DNA from: Bacillota bacterium
GTDB taxonomy: Bacteria; Bacillota_A; Clostridia; Lachnospirales; Lachnospiraceae
NCBI GenBank assembly: GCA_023443925.1
Contig: JAEZSL010000332.1
Location: 1 to 16,520, forward strand
Length of the DNA stretch: 16,520 nucleotides
Direction: 5' to 3'
Under the pieces are notes generated by a model. The model made no database searches, was not told where the DNA came from, and worked only from the letters and a program-made list of their open reading frames with translations. Shown in pieces: positions 1 to 6,501 of the stretch (position 1 is the first letter of the stretch; each line of letters begins with the position of its first letter). The translations under genes were made by a program, and so were the position numbers.

Positions 1-159
1 GTCTCTTTTTTGAACGATATATATTTAGTACATACTTGCAAATATGTAGTTTAATGTTAAAATTATAACATAGACACCGCCGGATAAACAAGAGTTTTAG
101 CGGGATATTTCCGACTAAAAGGCAGTAAAATTAGTATATAAAAGAAAGGAAGTATAAGT

Positions 160-678
160 ATGAGTTTTATCGACATTGCTAAGGAGAGATATTCCTGCAG
201 AAAATATCAGGATAAGAAGGTAGAAAAGGAAAAACTGGATCAAATTCTTATGGCAGCCCACGTGGCACCCACCGCTGCAAATTGTCAGCCGTTGAAGCTA
301 TTAGTAATTCAGGAAAAGGAAGGGCTTGAAAAGGTTAACAAAAGCGCACGAACTTACGGTGCCCCCCTGGTCATCCTTGTATGCGGTGATACGGATAAAG
401 TCTGGGTACGTCCTTTTGACGGCAAGAAACATCACGATATCGACACAAGTATCGTAACGGACCATATGATGCTGCAGGCGACGGAATTAGGTCTTGGCAC
501 TGTCTGGGTCTGCTATTTTAATCCGGAATTAATTCGGGCCGACTTTAATCTGCCGGATAATCTGGAACCCGTAAACATTCTGGTTATCGGTTACCCGGAC
601 GGAGAACCCCAGTCCCCAGATAGGCATGATAAAACCAGGCTGCCCATTGAGTCAATTGTGGCTTATGAAATGTTATAA
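160..678 (+). CDS. Small nitroreductase-family flavoprotein
   Basis: A 172-residue protein of the FMN-dependent nitroreductase superfamily, which uses NAD(P)H to reduce nitro compounds, quinones or other electrophiles in the cytosol; the real substrate cannot be read from sequence. The N-terminal part has the family FMN-phosphate signature (an Arg-Lys pair in ERYSCRKY, residues 9-16) and the following APTAANCQP motif (36-44). The C-terminal half has the GLGTVW element (111-116) and an IGYPDGEP turn (143-150). At about 170 residues it belongs to the short nitroreductase class. The ATG at 160 follows an AAGGAAG ribosome site 7 nt upstream. It stands alone: 165 bp separate it from the next gene. 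A second short nitroreductase lies at 3923-4417, but the two differ clearly in sequence and are not a recent duplication. Family assignment is firm and substrate is open. Confidence 0.9.
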   Translation: MSFIDIAKERYSCRKYQDKKVEKEKLDQILMAAHVAPTAANCQPLKLLVIQEKEGLEKVNKSARTYGAPLVILVCGDTDKVWVRPFDGKKHHDIDTSIVTDHMMLQATELGLGTVWVCYFNPELIRADFNLPDNLEPVNILVIGYPDGEPQSPDRHDKTRLPIESIVAYEML

Positions 679-751
679 GCAGCACAGGACAGAGATTATC
701 ACTGTTATACCTGAAAAGTAGCGTCTTTTGCTATTCTTCTAATGACTCGCA

Positions 752-774
752 TGTAATTTGCGAAGCAATTTACA
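752..774 (+). other. Short stem-loop between nitroreductase and DUF445 gene
   Basis: Arms 752-761 and 765-774 pair over ten positions with one T-T mismatch around a GAA loop. No T run follows (next bases CTTATCCC), so it is not a convincing intrinsic terminator. It lies just upstream of a candidate promoter at 783-811 and could be a weak terminator, an operator or chance. Confidence 0.35.
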
Positions 775-782
775 CTTATCCC

Positions 783-811
783 TTGTAATCTGACATTAAT
801 AATAGTAATAT
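783..811 (+). promoter_or_regulatory. Candidate sigma-A promoter for DUF445 gene
   Basis: TTGTAA at 783-788 and TAATAT at 806-811 are separated by exactly 17 bp, placing a transcription start near 818, about 26 nt before the DUF445 start codon. Recognised by eye only; the AT-rich surroundings raise the chance of coincidence. Confidence 0.5.
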
Positions 812-843
812 TATTTCAATATTACGAAAGAAGGAAACAGACT

Positions 844-1734
844 ATGCAATGGGATATCATTACTGGCCCTGTTATTGGGGCTGTAATTGGCTATGTAACG
901 AATTTAATTGCCGTAAAGATGTTATTTTATCCGATCAATCCGGTTTATATCGGTAAATTCAGGCTCCCCTTTACACCGGGTATTATTCCGAGAGGAAAGG
1001 CGAGGTTTGCAAAAGCAATTGGTAATGTTGTGGGAAATAATCTTTTGAATGGAGCCAGTATAAAGGATACTCTGTTATCCCAGGATACGGAAGTGCAGAT
1101 TGAAAAACAGCTGGATCTTATTTTTGAAAAACTAGCGGTTGATCAAACTTCTCTGGAAGTAAGAATCCAGGCACTTATGGGTGAATCAGCCCGGACGCAG
1201 CTGGAAGAGGAGGTTGTCAGAACTCTGTCTGAGAAGATCAGCAGTGAACTGACAGCCATGGATCTTGGAAGGGTCTTTGCTTCGGAGGTTAAGGCAGCCA
1301 TACAGGAGAAAGTTCAGGGTACCGTGTTGGCCATGTTTGTAAAACCTGCTGTTCTGGAACCCATTGAGGATGGTATAAGGCTGCGGGTCAATGTATATAT
1401 TAATGAACATGGAGAAGAGAAGGTAAAGGATCTCATCCAAAAGGAATACACAAAACTGAATGAGGAGACCATATCGTCTCTGGTCAGTCATATCCCTGCA
1501 AAGGAATTAAAGGAAACACTGCTAAAATTCTACCGGATGCTGGTGACAGATTATTCCGATCGTTTATTAGCAGCTATAAATCTTTCAAAAATCGCAGAAG
1601 AAAAAGTAAATGCCATGGATACAAAAGAAGTGGAAGAACTGGTACTTAGTATAATGAAAAAAGAGTTGGGAGCCGTTGTAAACCTGGGGGCAGTCATCGG
1701 GCTTATACTGGGGTTAGTCAATTTACTGTTTTAG
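844..1734 (+). CDS. DUF445 family membrane-anchored protein (YheB-like)
   Basis: A 296-residue protein of the DUF445 family, for which no biochemical function is established. It opens with a hydrophobic segment (about residues 5-29) carrying the family signature GYVTNLIAVKMLFYP (16-30), followed by PFTPGIIPRGKARFAKAIG (42-60). The middle is mostly helical and charged, with coiled-coil-like stretches about 80-270. A second hydrophobic segment (about 275-296) ends the protein at the membrane. Two membrane anchors flanking a long soluble domain is the usual DUF445 layout, and the length matches Bacillus-type members. The ATG at 844 follows AGAAGG, about 9 nt upstream. The 87 bp before the next gene contain a separate promoter, so the gene is probably monocistronic. 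A long antisense frame at 1186-1491 is a shadow. Confidence 0.88.
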   Translation: MQWDIITGPVIGAVIGYVTNLIAVKMLFYPINPVYIGKFRLPFTPGIIPRGKARFAKAIGNVVGNNLLNGASIKDTLLSQDTEVQIEKQLDLIFEKLAVDQTSLEVRIQALMGESARTQLEEEVVRTLSEKISSELTAMDLGRVFASEVKAAIQEKVQGTVLAMFVKPAVLEPIEDGIRLRVNVYINEHGEEKVKDLIQKEYTKLNEETISSLVSHIPAKELKETLLKFYRMLVTDYSDRLLAAINLSKIAEEKVNAMDTKEVEELVLSIMKKELGAVVNLGAVIGLILGLVNLLF

Positions 1735-1769
1735 GAGTGGAAGCGGCGGAAAATACTGACCTTATGGTT

Positions 1770-1798
1770 TTAACAAAAAACCTTAGAAATCATATAAT
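1770..1798 (+). promoter_or_regulatory. Strong candidate sigma-A promoter for the 1831 membrane protein
   Basis: TTAACA at 1770-1775 and a perfect TATAAT at 1793-1798 are 17 bp apart. The predicted start is near 1805, giving a leader of about 26 nt to the ATG at 1831. This makes the downstream gene an independent transcription unit rather than an extension of the DUF445 unit. Confidence 0.6.
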
Positions 1799-1830
1799 AA
1801 ATCATAAATGATACGGAGTCAGTGAATATT

Positions 1831-2361
1831 ATGAACCGCACTAAAATAATTGCCACAGGTGTCTTAATGGCTGCGGTGGCTACTATAATACAGGGTATAC
1901 CGGCTTTTCTTTCAGAATCTTTTGCATTATTGACATTAGCAAGTGCAATACCCGTTTATACGGCAGCAAGATCAAATCCATTGTCAGGTGCTATATCCTA
2001 TGCAGCTACAGTTCTGCTTCTGCTTTTTGTAGACCCAGGTGAATCGTTGAACTTCCTGCTTACTAATGGGGTAGTTGGTATTTCCCAGGGTCTTACAAGT
2101 AATTTCAAGCTGAAAAAGATTCCTGCTCTGGCAGCCAGTTCTGCAGCTTTAACAGTAACTTCATCTATTATGAATTTTGGTATAGGTGTTCCTGTTTTAG
2201 GGGTTACCCTTCCGGGAAACGCAGTCATACAGTTACTAGCTACTTTAGTGATTTCTGCCGGTTATAATTTCGGATACCAGATGGCAGCCGATTTTATTTA
2301 TCAGAAGCTACAATCCACGGGTATTACCGACATGGGATCAAAAGATAAGGAACAGCCATAA
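1831..2361 (+). CDS. Small polytopic membrane protein, possibly ECF-transporter S-component-like
   Basis: A 176-residue, very hydrophobic protein with about six predicted membrane helices (roughly residues 3-24, 30-47, 53-70, 75-92, 102-123 and 130-152) and a short polar C-terminal tail. The compact helix pattern, with small-residue-rich helices and no soluble domain, resembles substrate-binding S components of ECF vitamin/metal transporters, but I see no diagnostic motif and no ATPase or EcfT gene nearby, so this is only a fold-level suggestion. An in-frame GTG lies nine bases upstream at 1822. I prefer the ATG at 1831 because the GGAG at 1815-1818 is only 3 nt from the GTG but 12 nt from the ATG; the spacing is not ideal for either. 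It has its own promoter, and a large stem-loop begins 40 nt after its stop. Confidence 0.7.
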   Translation: MNRTKIIATGVLMAAVATIIQGIPAFLSESFALLTLASAIPVYTAARSNPLSGAISYAATVLLLLFVDPGESLNFLLTNGVVGISQGLTSNFKLKKIPALAASSAALTVTSSIMNFGIGVPVLGVTLPGNAVIQLLATLVISAGYNFGYQMAADFIYQKLQSTGITDMGSKDKEQP

Positions 2362-2400
2362 GGCTGAAAGCGATATTAATATAATCAGTTACATGAATGA

Positions 2401-2444
2401 GGATATTGGGCTTATGTTAGAGATATGGCATGAGTTCAATATCC
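2401..2444 (+). ncRNA. 19-bp fully paired stem-loop, candidate structured RNA
   Basis: Bases 2401-2419 pair with 2426-2444 at all 19 positions (14 Watson-Crick and 5 G-U) around a GAGATA loop. The wobble pairs work only in the + strand transcript; in the minus transcript they would be A-C mismatches, so any RNA function is plus-strand. No T run follows, so it is not a classical intrinsic terminator. It begins 40 nt after the stop of the upstream membrane-protein gene and could be a 3' end or processing structure. The pairing is seen directly; the function is unknown. Confidence 0.45.
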
Positions 2445-2716
2445 ATAATAATATGTCCAGGTTTGATAAGTAACAGCCCAGTGTTGGGGCCGTGGGGTAA
2501 TATATGGTATTATCTGTATAAAACTACATAGAAGTCCGTACGGAGTTATTGATTAATATGCTAAACATATTATGGTGCAGCTATAGATATATTATGAGTA
2601 AAGTGCAGCGCTGGCAAGGTTATATAATGTATTATTTTTTACAGGAATCATTATAAGTGCGGTAGTTATATAATATAATCTATTTACCAATATTTCCCTG
2701 CTGCCTATAATATAAC

Positions 2717-2767
2717 TTATCAGAAGTTGCTTTTTAACTTCTGATAAAAGGCGCAGCTTTTTGCGCC
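2717..2767. repeat. Two adjacent perfect hairpins upstream of dehydrogenase
   Basis: The first hairpin pairs TTATCAGAAGTT (2717-2728) with AACTTCTGATAA (2736-2747), 12 bp with a short loop. The second pairs GGCGCA (2750-2755) with TGCGCC (2762-2767). Neither is followed by a clean T tract. They end 53 nt before the dehydrogenase start, so they could act in its leader or terminate upstream transcription. Confidence 0.5.
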
Positions 2768-2820
2768 GTGCATAACTTAAGAACAAGACAACCAGATTAT
2801 TACAGGACAGGAGGTAAGAT

Positions 2821-3789
2821 ATGAGTGATCAACTGCATATTCTCATTATGAGTAATTCTATCTTTAATGTAAATGAATATTATAAAAATAAGATCATGGA
2901 TATTGTACCGGACGCCAATCTCATGATTGAAGATGCCGATAAGATAACAAAAGAGATAGTTCGGAAGGCAGATATCATATATGGATGGCCCGAAAAGGAA
3001 TTACTGAAAGAAGCCGAAAACTTAAAATGGCTCCAGCTTCCCAGCGCAGGCGCTGACGGTTTTACCAATAAGGCAATTTATTGCAATAAGGATATAGTGC
3101 TGACCAATTCCAGTGGTGTTTACGGTCTTCCCATTGCGGAACATGTTTTTTCCATGATTCTGTCTTATAACCGTTATCTTCAGGAGTATGCGTACCAGAA
3201 AAAAGATAAACAATGGAAGGTATTACCTGCCGTAAGAGATTTTTACGGTTCCACTATCGGAATAATTGGTTTAGGTGATATTGGAACAGAAGTAGCGAAA
3301 AGAGCGAAAGTATGGGGAGCCAATGTACTTGCAGTTAAACGGACTATAACGGAAGTACCGGATTATGTTGACGGACTTTATTCTTTGGAGGAGATTGATG
3401 AAGTTCTTAAACAATCCGATTATGTGGTACTTGCCTTACCAAATACAGAAAAAACAAGGGGAATAATCTCTGGGGCGAGAATAAGTAAAATGAAACCGGA
3501 TGCCTTTTTGGTGAATATCGGAAGAGGTGCTCTGATTGATCAGGAAGCCTTAATACAGGCATTAAAGGAAAAACGGATCGGCGGTGCAGGACTTGATGTG
3601 ACCACACCGGAGCCGTTACCGGAGGACAGTCCTTTGTGGGAGCTGCCCAACGTAATTCTTACACCTCATACTTCCGGGCTTTCACCTTCAAATCTGATTC
3701 GTAGATTTGAGATGTTTAACCGGAATCTGAAACTATTTGTAGAAAATAAACCCTTAGAAAATCAGGTGGATTTTACGGAAGGGTATTAA
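2821..3789 (+). CDS. D-2-hydroxyacid dehydrogenase, NADP preference likely
   Basis: A 322-residue cytosolic oxidoreductase of the D-isomer-specific 2-hydroxyacid dehydrogenase family, reducing a 2-keto acid such as glyoxylate, hydroxypyruvate or phenylpyruvate to the D-2-hydroxy acid. The Rossmann motif is GLGDIG (150-155). The catalytic set is complete: Arg235 in VNIGRG, Glu264 in TTPEPLP and His283 in TPHTSG. The second beta strand ends in VLAVKRT (169-175) with no Asp; basic or Ser/Thr residues there usually favour NADP(H), as in glyoxylate/hydroxypyruvate reductases. This cofactor inference is from family knowledge. An AGGAGG site ends about 5 nt before the ATG, so the start is secure. 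It sits alone between two structured intergenic regions. Substrate cannot be named. Confidence 0.92.
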   Translation: MSDQLHILIMSNSIFNVNEYYKNKIMDIVPDANLMIEDADKITKEIVRKADIIYGWPEKELLKEAENLKWLQLPSAGADGFTNKAIYCNKDIVLTNSSGVYGLPIAEHVFSMILSYNRYLQEYAYQKKDKQWKVLPAVRDFYGSTIGIIGLGDIGTEVAKRAKVWGANVLAVKRTITEVPDYVDGLYSLEEIDEVLKQSDYVVLALPNTEKTRGIISGARISKMKPDAFLVNIGRGALIDQEALIQALKEKRIGGAGLDVTTPEPLPEDSPLWELPNVILTPHTSGLSPSNLIRRFEMFNRNLKLFVENKPLENQVDFTEGY

Positions 3790-3837
3790 CGATTAATGAG
3801 AAATCGTTTTGGAAGAATAATAAAATAAAAGGAAAGC

Positions 3838-3867
3838 TTGCCATAGATTAATTCTTTAACTTATTAT
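3838..3867 (+). promoter_or_regulatory. Candidate promoter for second nitroreductase
   Basis: TTGCCA at 3838-3843 and TATTAT at 3862-3867 are 18 bp apart, putting the transcription start near 3874. The 28-bp dyad at 3878-3905 would then sit directly over the first transcribed bases. Confidence 0.45.
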
Positions 3868-3877
3868 TTTGTGGCTG

Positions 3878-3905
3878 ATAACACATCTGTGAAAAGATGT
3901 GTTAT
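3878..3905. promoter_or_regulatory. 28-bp dyad, candidate operator or 5'-terminal hairpin
   Basis: ATAACACATCT (3878-3888) and AGATGTGTTAT (3895-3905) are perfect 11-bp inverted arms around a six-base GTGAAA spacer. The dyad begins just after the predicted transcription start and ends 5 nt before the GGAGG ribosome site (3911-3915) of the nitroreductase gene. It could bind a repressor as DNA or form a 5' stem in the mRNA; sequence alone does not decide. Confidence 0.55.
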
Positions 3906-3922
3906 ACAAAGGAGGTATTAAT

Positions 3923-4417
3923 ATGGATTTTTCAGAGGTGGTATTTTCCAGGCGGGCAATCCGCAAATATAAAAACACCCCCGTGTCCGATGAAATTCTA
4001 CAACGGCTGTTTCAAGCTATTCAAGTAGCTCCTTCAGCCAATAACCGGCAGCCGCTTAAGTTTGTCTTTGTAAGGAAGGAAGAGATCCGTCAAAAAATCG
4101 TTTCCCAGGCCTGCAATCAGGATTTTCTTAATGAAGCACCGGTTCTGGCTATGGTCTGCTGTGAAAAAGGCAGCTCCTTTGACGCCGCCATTGCCATGGA
4201 ACATCTTGTTCTGGCTGCTGCCAATGAGGGGCTGAGTTCCTGTATTGTGGCCTGGTTTGACAAGGATACCGCCGGCAAAATTATTCAGATACCGGACACT
4301 TTCGAGATACCGATATTGGTGGCTCTGGGATATGCAGATGAAAGTCCGGAGGCAAAGATAAGAAAAACGCTGGATGAATTGATTTCCTTTGATACATTCC
4401 AGAACACAGGCAAATAA
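3923..4417 (+). CDS. Short nitroreductase-family flavoprotein (second copy type)
   Basis: A 164-residue nitroreductase-superfamily protein. It begins with the family phosphate-binding pattern SRRAIRKYK (residues 9-17), then APSANNRQP (36-44) that contacts FMN, and a C-terminal ALGYADESPEAK turn (141-152). Enzymes of this class transfer electrons from NAD(P)H via FMN to nitro or other electrophilic compounds; the substrate is unknown. The frame extends 24 bases upstream to an ATG at 3899, but that codon lies inside the dyad and before the GGAGG at 3911-3915, so the ATG at 3923, 7 nt after the ribosome site, is the real start. Monocistronic: own promoter upstream and a strong terminator 33 bp downstream. 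Only distantly similar to the nitroreductase at 160-678. The dyad suggests control by an inducer-responsive repressor, not encoded next door. Confidence 0.9.
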   Translation: MDFSEVVFSRRAIRKYKNTPVSDEILQRLFQAIQVAPSANNRQPLKFVFVRKEEIRQKIVSQACNQDFLNEAPVLAMVCCEKGSSFDAAIAMEHLVLAAANEGLSSCIVAWFDKDTAGKIIQIPDTFEIPILVALGYADESPEAKIRKTLDELISFDTFQNTGK

Positions 4418-4449
4418 GTATGATGGATTAATTGAATCTTGTTTTATTT

Positions 4450-4493
4450 AGGAGGGATTATCCTGCTCTTTGCAGATTTCCCTCCTGTTTTTT
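4450..4493 (+). terminator. Intrinsic terminator of second nitroreductase
   Basis: AGGAGGGA (4450-4457) pairs with TCCCTCCT (4479-4486), an inner CTGC/GCAG helix (4463-4466/4472-4475) extends the stem, and six Ts follow at 4488-4493. The T tract is only on the + side, so it serves the nitroreductase transcript. Confidence 0.85.
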
Positions 4494-4550
4494 GCGCATT
4501 CGAAAATTATTCGAATTGATTCCCGAAGATATAAAGATCTGAAATGCAGG

Positions 4551-4640
4551 ATGCACCTGATGCACAGAATGTACCTGATGCACAGAATGCACCTGATGCA
4601 CAGAATACACCTGTCGCACAGAATGCACCTGGCGCGATGA
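4551..4640. repeat. 18-bp tandem repeat, five copies, intergenic
   Basis: Five consecutive 18-bp units. Units 1-3 (4551-4604) are nearly identical, with consensus ATGCACCTGATGCACAGA and a single C-to-T change in unit 2. Units 4 and 5 diverge progressively toward 4640. The array lies between the nitroreductase terminator and the 3' end of the minus-strand transporter gene. Because 18 is a multiple of three, frames stay open across it. One plus-strand frame (4544-4657) would encode a 37-residue peptide with repeating PDAQNA units, but it has no ribosome site. Not a CRISPR array: there are no spacers. Confidence 0.85.
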
Positions 4641-4653
4641 ATAAAGACTATAA

Positions 4654-5133
4654 CTAACGTGAAAGCGCATCTGGGCTGGAGGATGTCTTACCAGACTCTT
4701 TCTTATCAATTCTAAGATTGATGGCCAGGCCGGCCAGTACCAGAAGGCCGCCGATGCCTTTGCCGGGGGAGAGCTGCTTAAGTATAAAGTAATCAATAAG
4801 GATACCAATTACCAGCTGTCCGAAAAAAACAAGGAGGGTAACATAAAAAGCGGAAAGTCTGGGAGTGACATAATTGGAGGATAAGATAATTACAATTCCG
4901 GCCAGACCTCCGAAATAAGCCCATATCGGTACAGAAACCTGTCCGAAGGTTTTATGGAGCGGGACATCTTTGCTTAGCAGATATACAATATAAGTCAGAC
5001 TTAATCCGGTAATGTAATTAACCAGGGTACTTTGCATAGTGCCTATTTTTCCAGCCAGTTTGGAATTGACGATTCTTCCTAAAACAACTGATACTCCGGC
5101 TAAAAAAGAAAGAAATATATAAAGAATTATCAT
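4654..5133 (-). CDS. DUF606/YdcZ-type small DMT-superfamily membrane protein, downstream partner
   Basis: A 159-residue integral membrane protein with about five helices (residues 1-19, 35-54, 70-86, 93-115, 126-141) and a polar, Ser-rich tail. The GQLVIGILIDYF segment (105-116) is typical of the DUF606/YdcZ branch of the drug/metabolite transporter superfamily, where half-size proteins pair to form a transporter. It is the second gene of a minus-strand pair: its ATG lies 16 bp after the stop of the gene at 5150-5572, with an AAGGAG ribosome site overlapping the gap, so the two are co-translated and probably form a heterodimer. The substrate is unknown. The stop at 4654 lies just beyond the 18-bp tandem repeat; the Ser-rich C-terminal 13 residues are not conserved-looking. 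Confidence 0.82.
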   Translation of the reverse strand: MIILYIFLSFLAGVSVVLGRIVNSKLAGKIGTMQSTLVNYITGLSLTYIVYLLSKDVPLHKTFGQVSVPIWAYFGGLAGIVIILSSNYVTPRLSAFYVTLLVFFGQLVIGILIDYFILKQLSPGKGIGGLLVLAGLAINLRIDKKESGKTSSSPDALSR

Positions 5134-5149
5134 AATTAAAAACTCCTTC

Positions 5150-5572
5150 CTAATATAAGGTCATAACCAGGATTCCCCCGGCAATAAAGAATAAACCGAT
5201 TAATTTCTCAGGGCGGAACCGGGTCTTTTTAACACCCATTAAACCAAAATGATCAAGGATTAAAGACAGGACAGTCTGGCCAAGAAGTCCGAGAGCCTGA
5301 GTCAGGGATACACCCAGATTTTCGAAACTTAAATTGGTAAGCAGTACAGTTCCGACTCCGATAAACCCTGCGGTATAAAGGTAGAGAGGGATATGTCCGT
5401 TAAGGCGGAATTTTGTCCTGCTAATAAAGAGTACCAAGAGCACGGCAATCAGACCGGAACCATGGATAATAATGCTGGATGCAAAATTTCCGTAAGCATC
5501 GGATAAGGTTCCGTTAAGCAGAATCATGATTGAGGTTATGGCTCCAATTAACATGGAAATTAAGTAATACAT
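5150..5572 (-). CDS. DUF606/YdcZ-type small DMT-superfamily membrane protein, upstream partner
   Basis: A 140-residue membrane protein with about five hydrophobic helices (residues 2-20, 30-50, 62-81, 88-108, 122-139). Its GQTVLSLILDHFG segment (98-110) matches the corresponding GQLVIGILIDYF stretch of the partner at 4654-5133, showing that the two are diverged paralogues. Half-size DMT proteins of this type work as pairs, usually with opposite membrane topology; that is family knowledge, not shown here. It is the first gene of the minus-strand pair. Its ATG is preceded by GGAGGT about 8 nt upstream. It is divergent from a Crp/Fnr regulator at 5742, and the 169-bp gap contains a perfect palindrome, so this regulator is the obvious candidate controller. 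Confidence 0.82.
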   Translation of the reverse strand: MYYLISMLIGAITSIMILLNGTLSDAYGNFASSIIIHGSGLIAVLLVLFISRTKFRLNGHIPLYLYTAGFIGVGTVLLTNLSFENLGVSLTQALGLLGQTVLSLILDHFGLMGVKKTRFRPEKLIGLFFIAGGILVMTLY

Positions 5573-5679
5573 ATTTCTGATACCTCCATTTGATGAAATT
5601 TAAATAAATAATATGTGTAAAGTATTCTACTCCAGTATTTGCATTTTCTCCCTGTTGAAACTAATTTATCATAAATGAG

Positions 5680-5708
5680 TTGTAATCAGTTATGACATAT
5701 GTCATACT
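5680..5708 (+). promoter_or_regulatory. Candidate promoter of the Crp/Fnr gene
   Basis: TTGTAA (5680-5685) and CATACT (5703-5708) are 17 bp apart. The -10 match is weak. The palindrome at 5691-5706 fills most of the spacer and overlaps the -10, a position that normally gives repression. Confidence 0.4.
5691..5706. promoter_or_regulatory. Perfect 16-bp palindrome, candidate Crp/Fnr-family operator
   Basis: TATGACATATGTCATA is its own reverse complement. It lies in the divergent gap between the YdcZ-type transporter pair and the Crp/Fnr regulator, 36 bp before the regulator start. Its TGACA half-site resembles Crp/Fnr-family boxes in style (the E. coli Fnr box is TTGAT-N4-ATCAA) but is not a known consensus. 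Binding by the adjacent regulator is inference from position. Confidence 0.6.
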
Positions 5709-5741
5709 GTAAAAAATATTATTAAGGGTGGTTTGAAACGA

Positions 5742-6446
5742 ATGGAAAAATTAAAGGATAAGGACAGGCTTAACAAATACGTTAAGCAGTATTCCATGGC
5801 TGAACTGTTTACCCATGATATGACAGGATATATGGAATTACTGTTTTACAGGAAAAATGAGTATATTATAAAAGACAGTGAAAAAATAAAATATCTGATC
5901 TTTCTGGTGGAAGGAAAAGCCAAAATATTTACCTCCTTAAGCAATGGAAAATCTCTGCTGCTGTGTTTTTATCAGGATTTTAGGGTTTTGGGGGAATTAG
6001 AATTAATCGGTTCCCAAAATGCTGTAACCAATATTCAGGTAATTGAAGATACCTGCTGTATTGGCATGGAGATGAGCAAAGTTAAGGCACTGCTGCTAAA
6101 TGATGCGAAATTTCTTACATTTGTCTGCAGTTCTTTGGGAAATAAACTATACCGGTGTACAAAAAACAGTTCGATCAATATCCTGTATTCACTGGAAAAC
6201 AGGCTGTCAAGCTATATCTATACTACAGGTGAAAGACGAAAGCTCCCCGGTAAGAATGAAACAAGACTACAATTTCAAGAGAATCTTACGGAGACCGCAG
6301 AAGTGTTGGGAACCAGTTATCGTCATTTATTAAGAACCTTGAACGGATTATGCGGTAAGGGAGTATTGAAAAAATCGGAGGATCATTACGAGGTGACGGA
6401 TGAATCGATGCTGAGACGGTTGTCAGCGGAGCTATACAGGGATTAG
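5742..6446 (+). CDS. Crp/Fnr-family transcriptional regulator, YeiL-like
   Basis: A 234-residue DNA-binding regulator. The cyclic-nucleotide-type beta-roll spans about residues 15-115, with the YLIFLVEGKAKIF strand (51-63) and GELELIG (84-90). The Arg/Ser-Ala pair that binds cAMP phosphate in true CRP is absent, and there is no N-terminal Cys cluster like that of FNR, so the ligand is probably not cAMP and an FNR-type Fe-S cluster is unlikely. A dimerisation helix (about 110-145) leads to a winged helix, with the recognition helix near GTSYRHLLRTLNGL (190-203). The strand pattern and ending resemble E. coli YeiL. A TTG lies in frame at 5733, but AGGGTGG at 5725-5731 is 1 nt from it and 10 nt from the ATG at 5742, which I prefer. 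It is divergent from two transporter genes it may control. Confidence 0.87.
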   Translation: MEKLKDKDRLNKYVKQYSMAELFTHDMTGYMELLFYRKNEYIIKDSEKIKYLIFLVEGKAKIFTSLSNGKSLLLCFYQDFRVLGELELIGSQNAVTNIQVIEDTCCIGMEMSKVKALLLNDAKFLTFVCSSLGNKLYRCTKNSSINILYSLENRLSSYIYTTGERRKLPGKNETRLQFQENLTETAEVLGTSYRHLLRTLNGLCGKGVLKKSEDHYEVTDESMLRRLSAELYRD

Positions 6447-6501
6447 CAGCCCTGCAGCTTCTTATTTCAGAGCATCTGTTACAAAGTTTTATACAAAAGA
6501 A

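Larger units (their letters stand above)
2362..2820. other. 459-bp structured intergenic region without a supported gene
   Basis: No convincing coding region lies between the membrane-protein gene and the dehydrogenase. The region is AT-rich and unusually rich in inverted repeats: a 19-bp stem at 2401-2444, a 7-bp arm pair TAATATG/CATATTA at 2554-2572, and two back-to-back hairpins at 2717-2767. Short frames on both strands (for example 26 codons from 2393, and a minus frame 2592-2786) lack ribosome sites and cross these stems. Several TATAAT-like hexamers (2623, 2669) are present but none has a well-spaced -35 partner. The region could be a decayed mobile element, a small RNA locus or a long dehydrogenase leader. 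Confidence 0.6.

Noticed and set aside
1186..1491. 101-residue antisense frame in the DUF445 gene
   Set aside because: Shadow of a clear family member; composition not protein-like.
2393..2473. 26-codon frame after the membrane protein gene
   Set aside because: No ribosome site, and the 19-bp stem lies inside it and explains the sequence better.
4551..4640. CRISPR-like repeats
   Set aside because: The 18-bp units abut directly with no spacers, and no cas genes are present; it is a tandem minisatellite.
4544..4657. Plus-strand 37-codon frame of PDAQNA repeats
   Set aside because: Starts after a strong terminator, has no ribosome site or promoter, and is open mainly because the repeat period is a multiple of three.
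4458..4808. Minus-strand frame rich in HQVHSV repeats
   Set aside because: It reads through the tandem repeat and overlaps the C-terminal part of the transporter gene in another frame, with no ribosome site.
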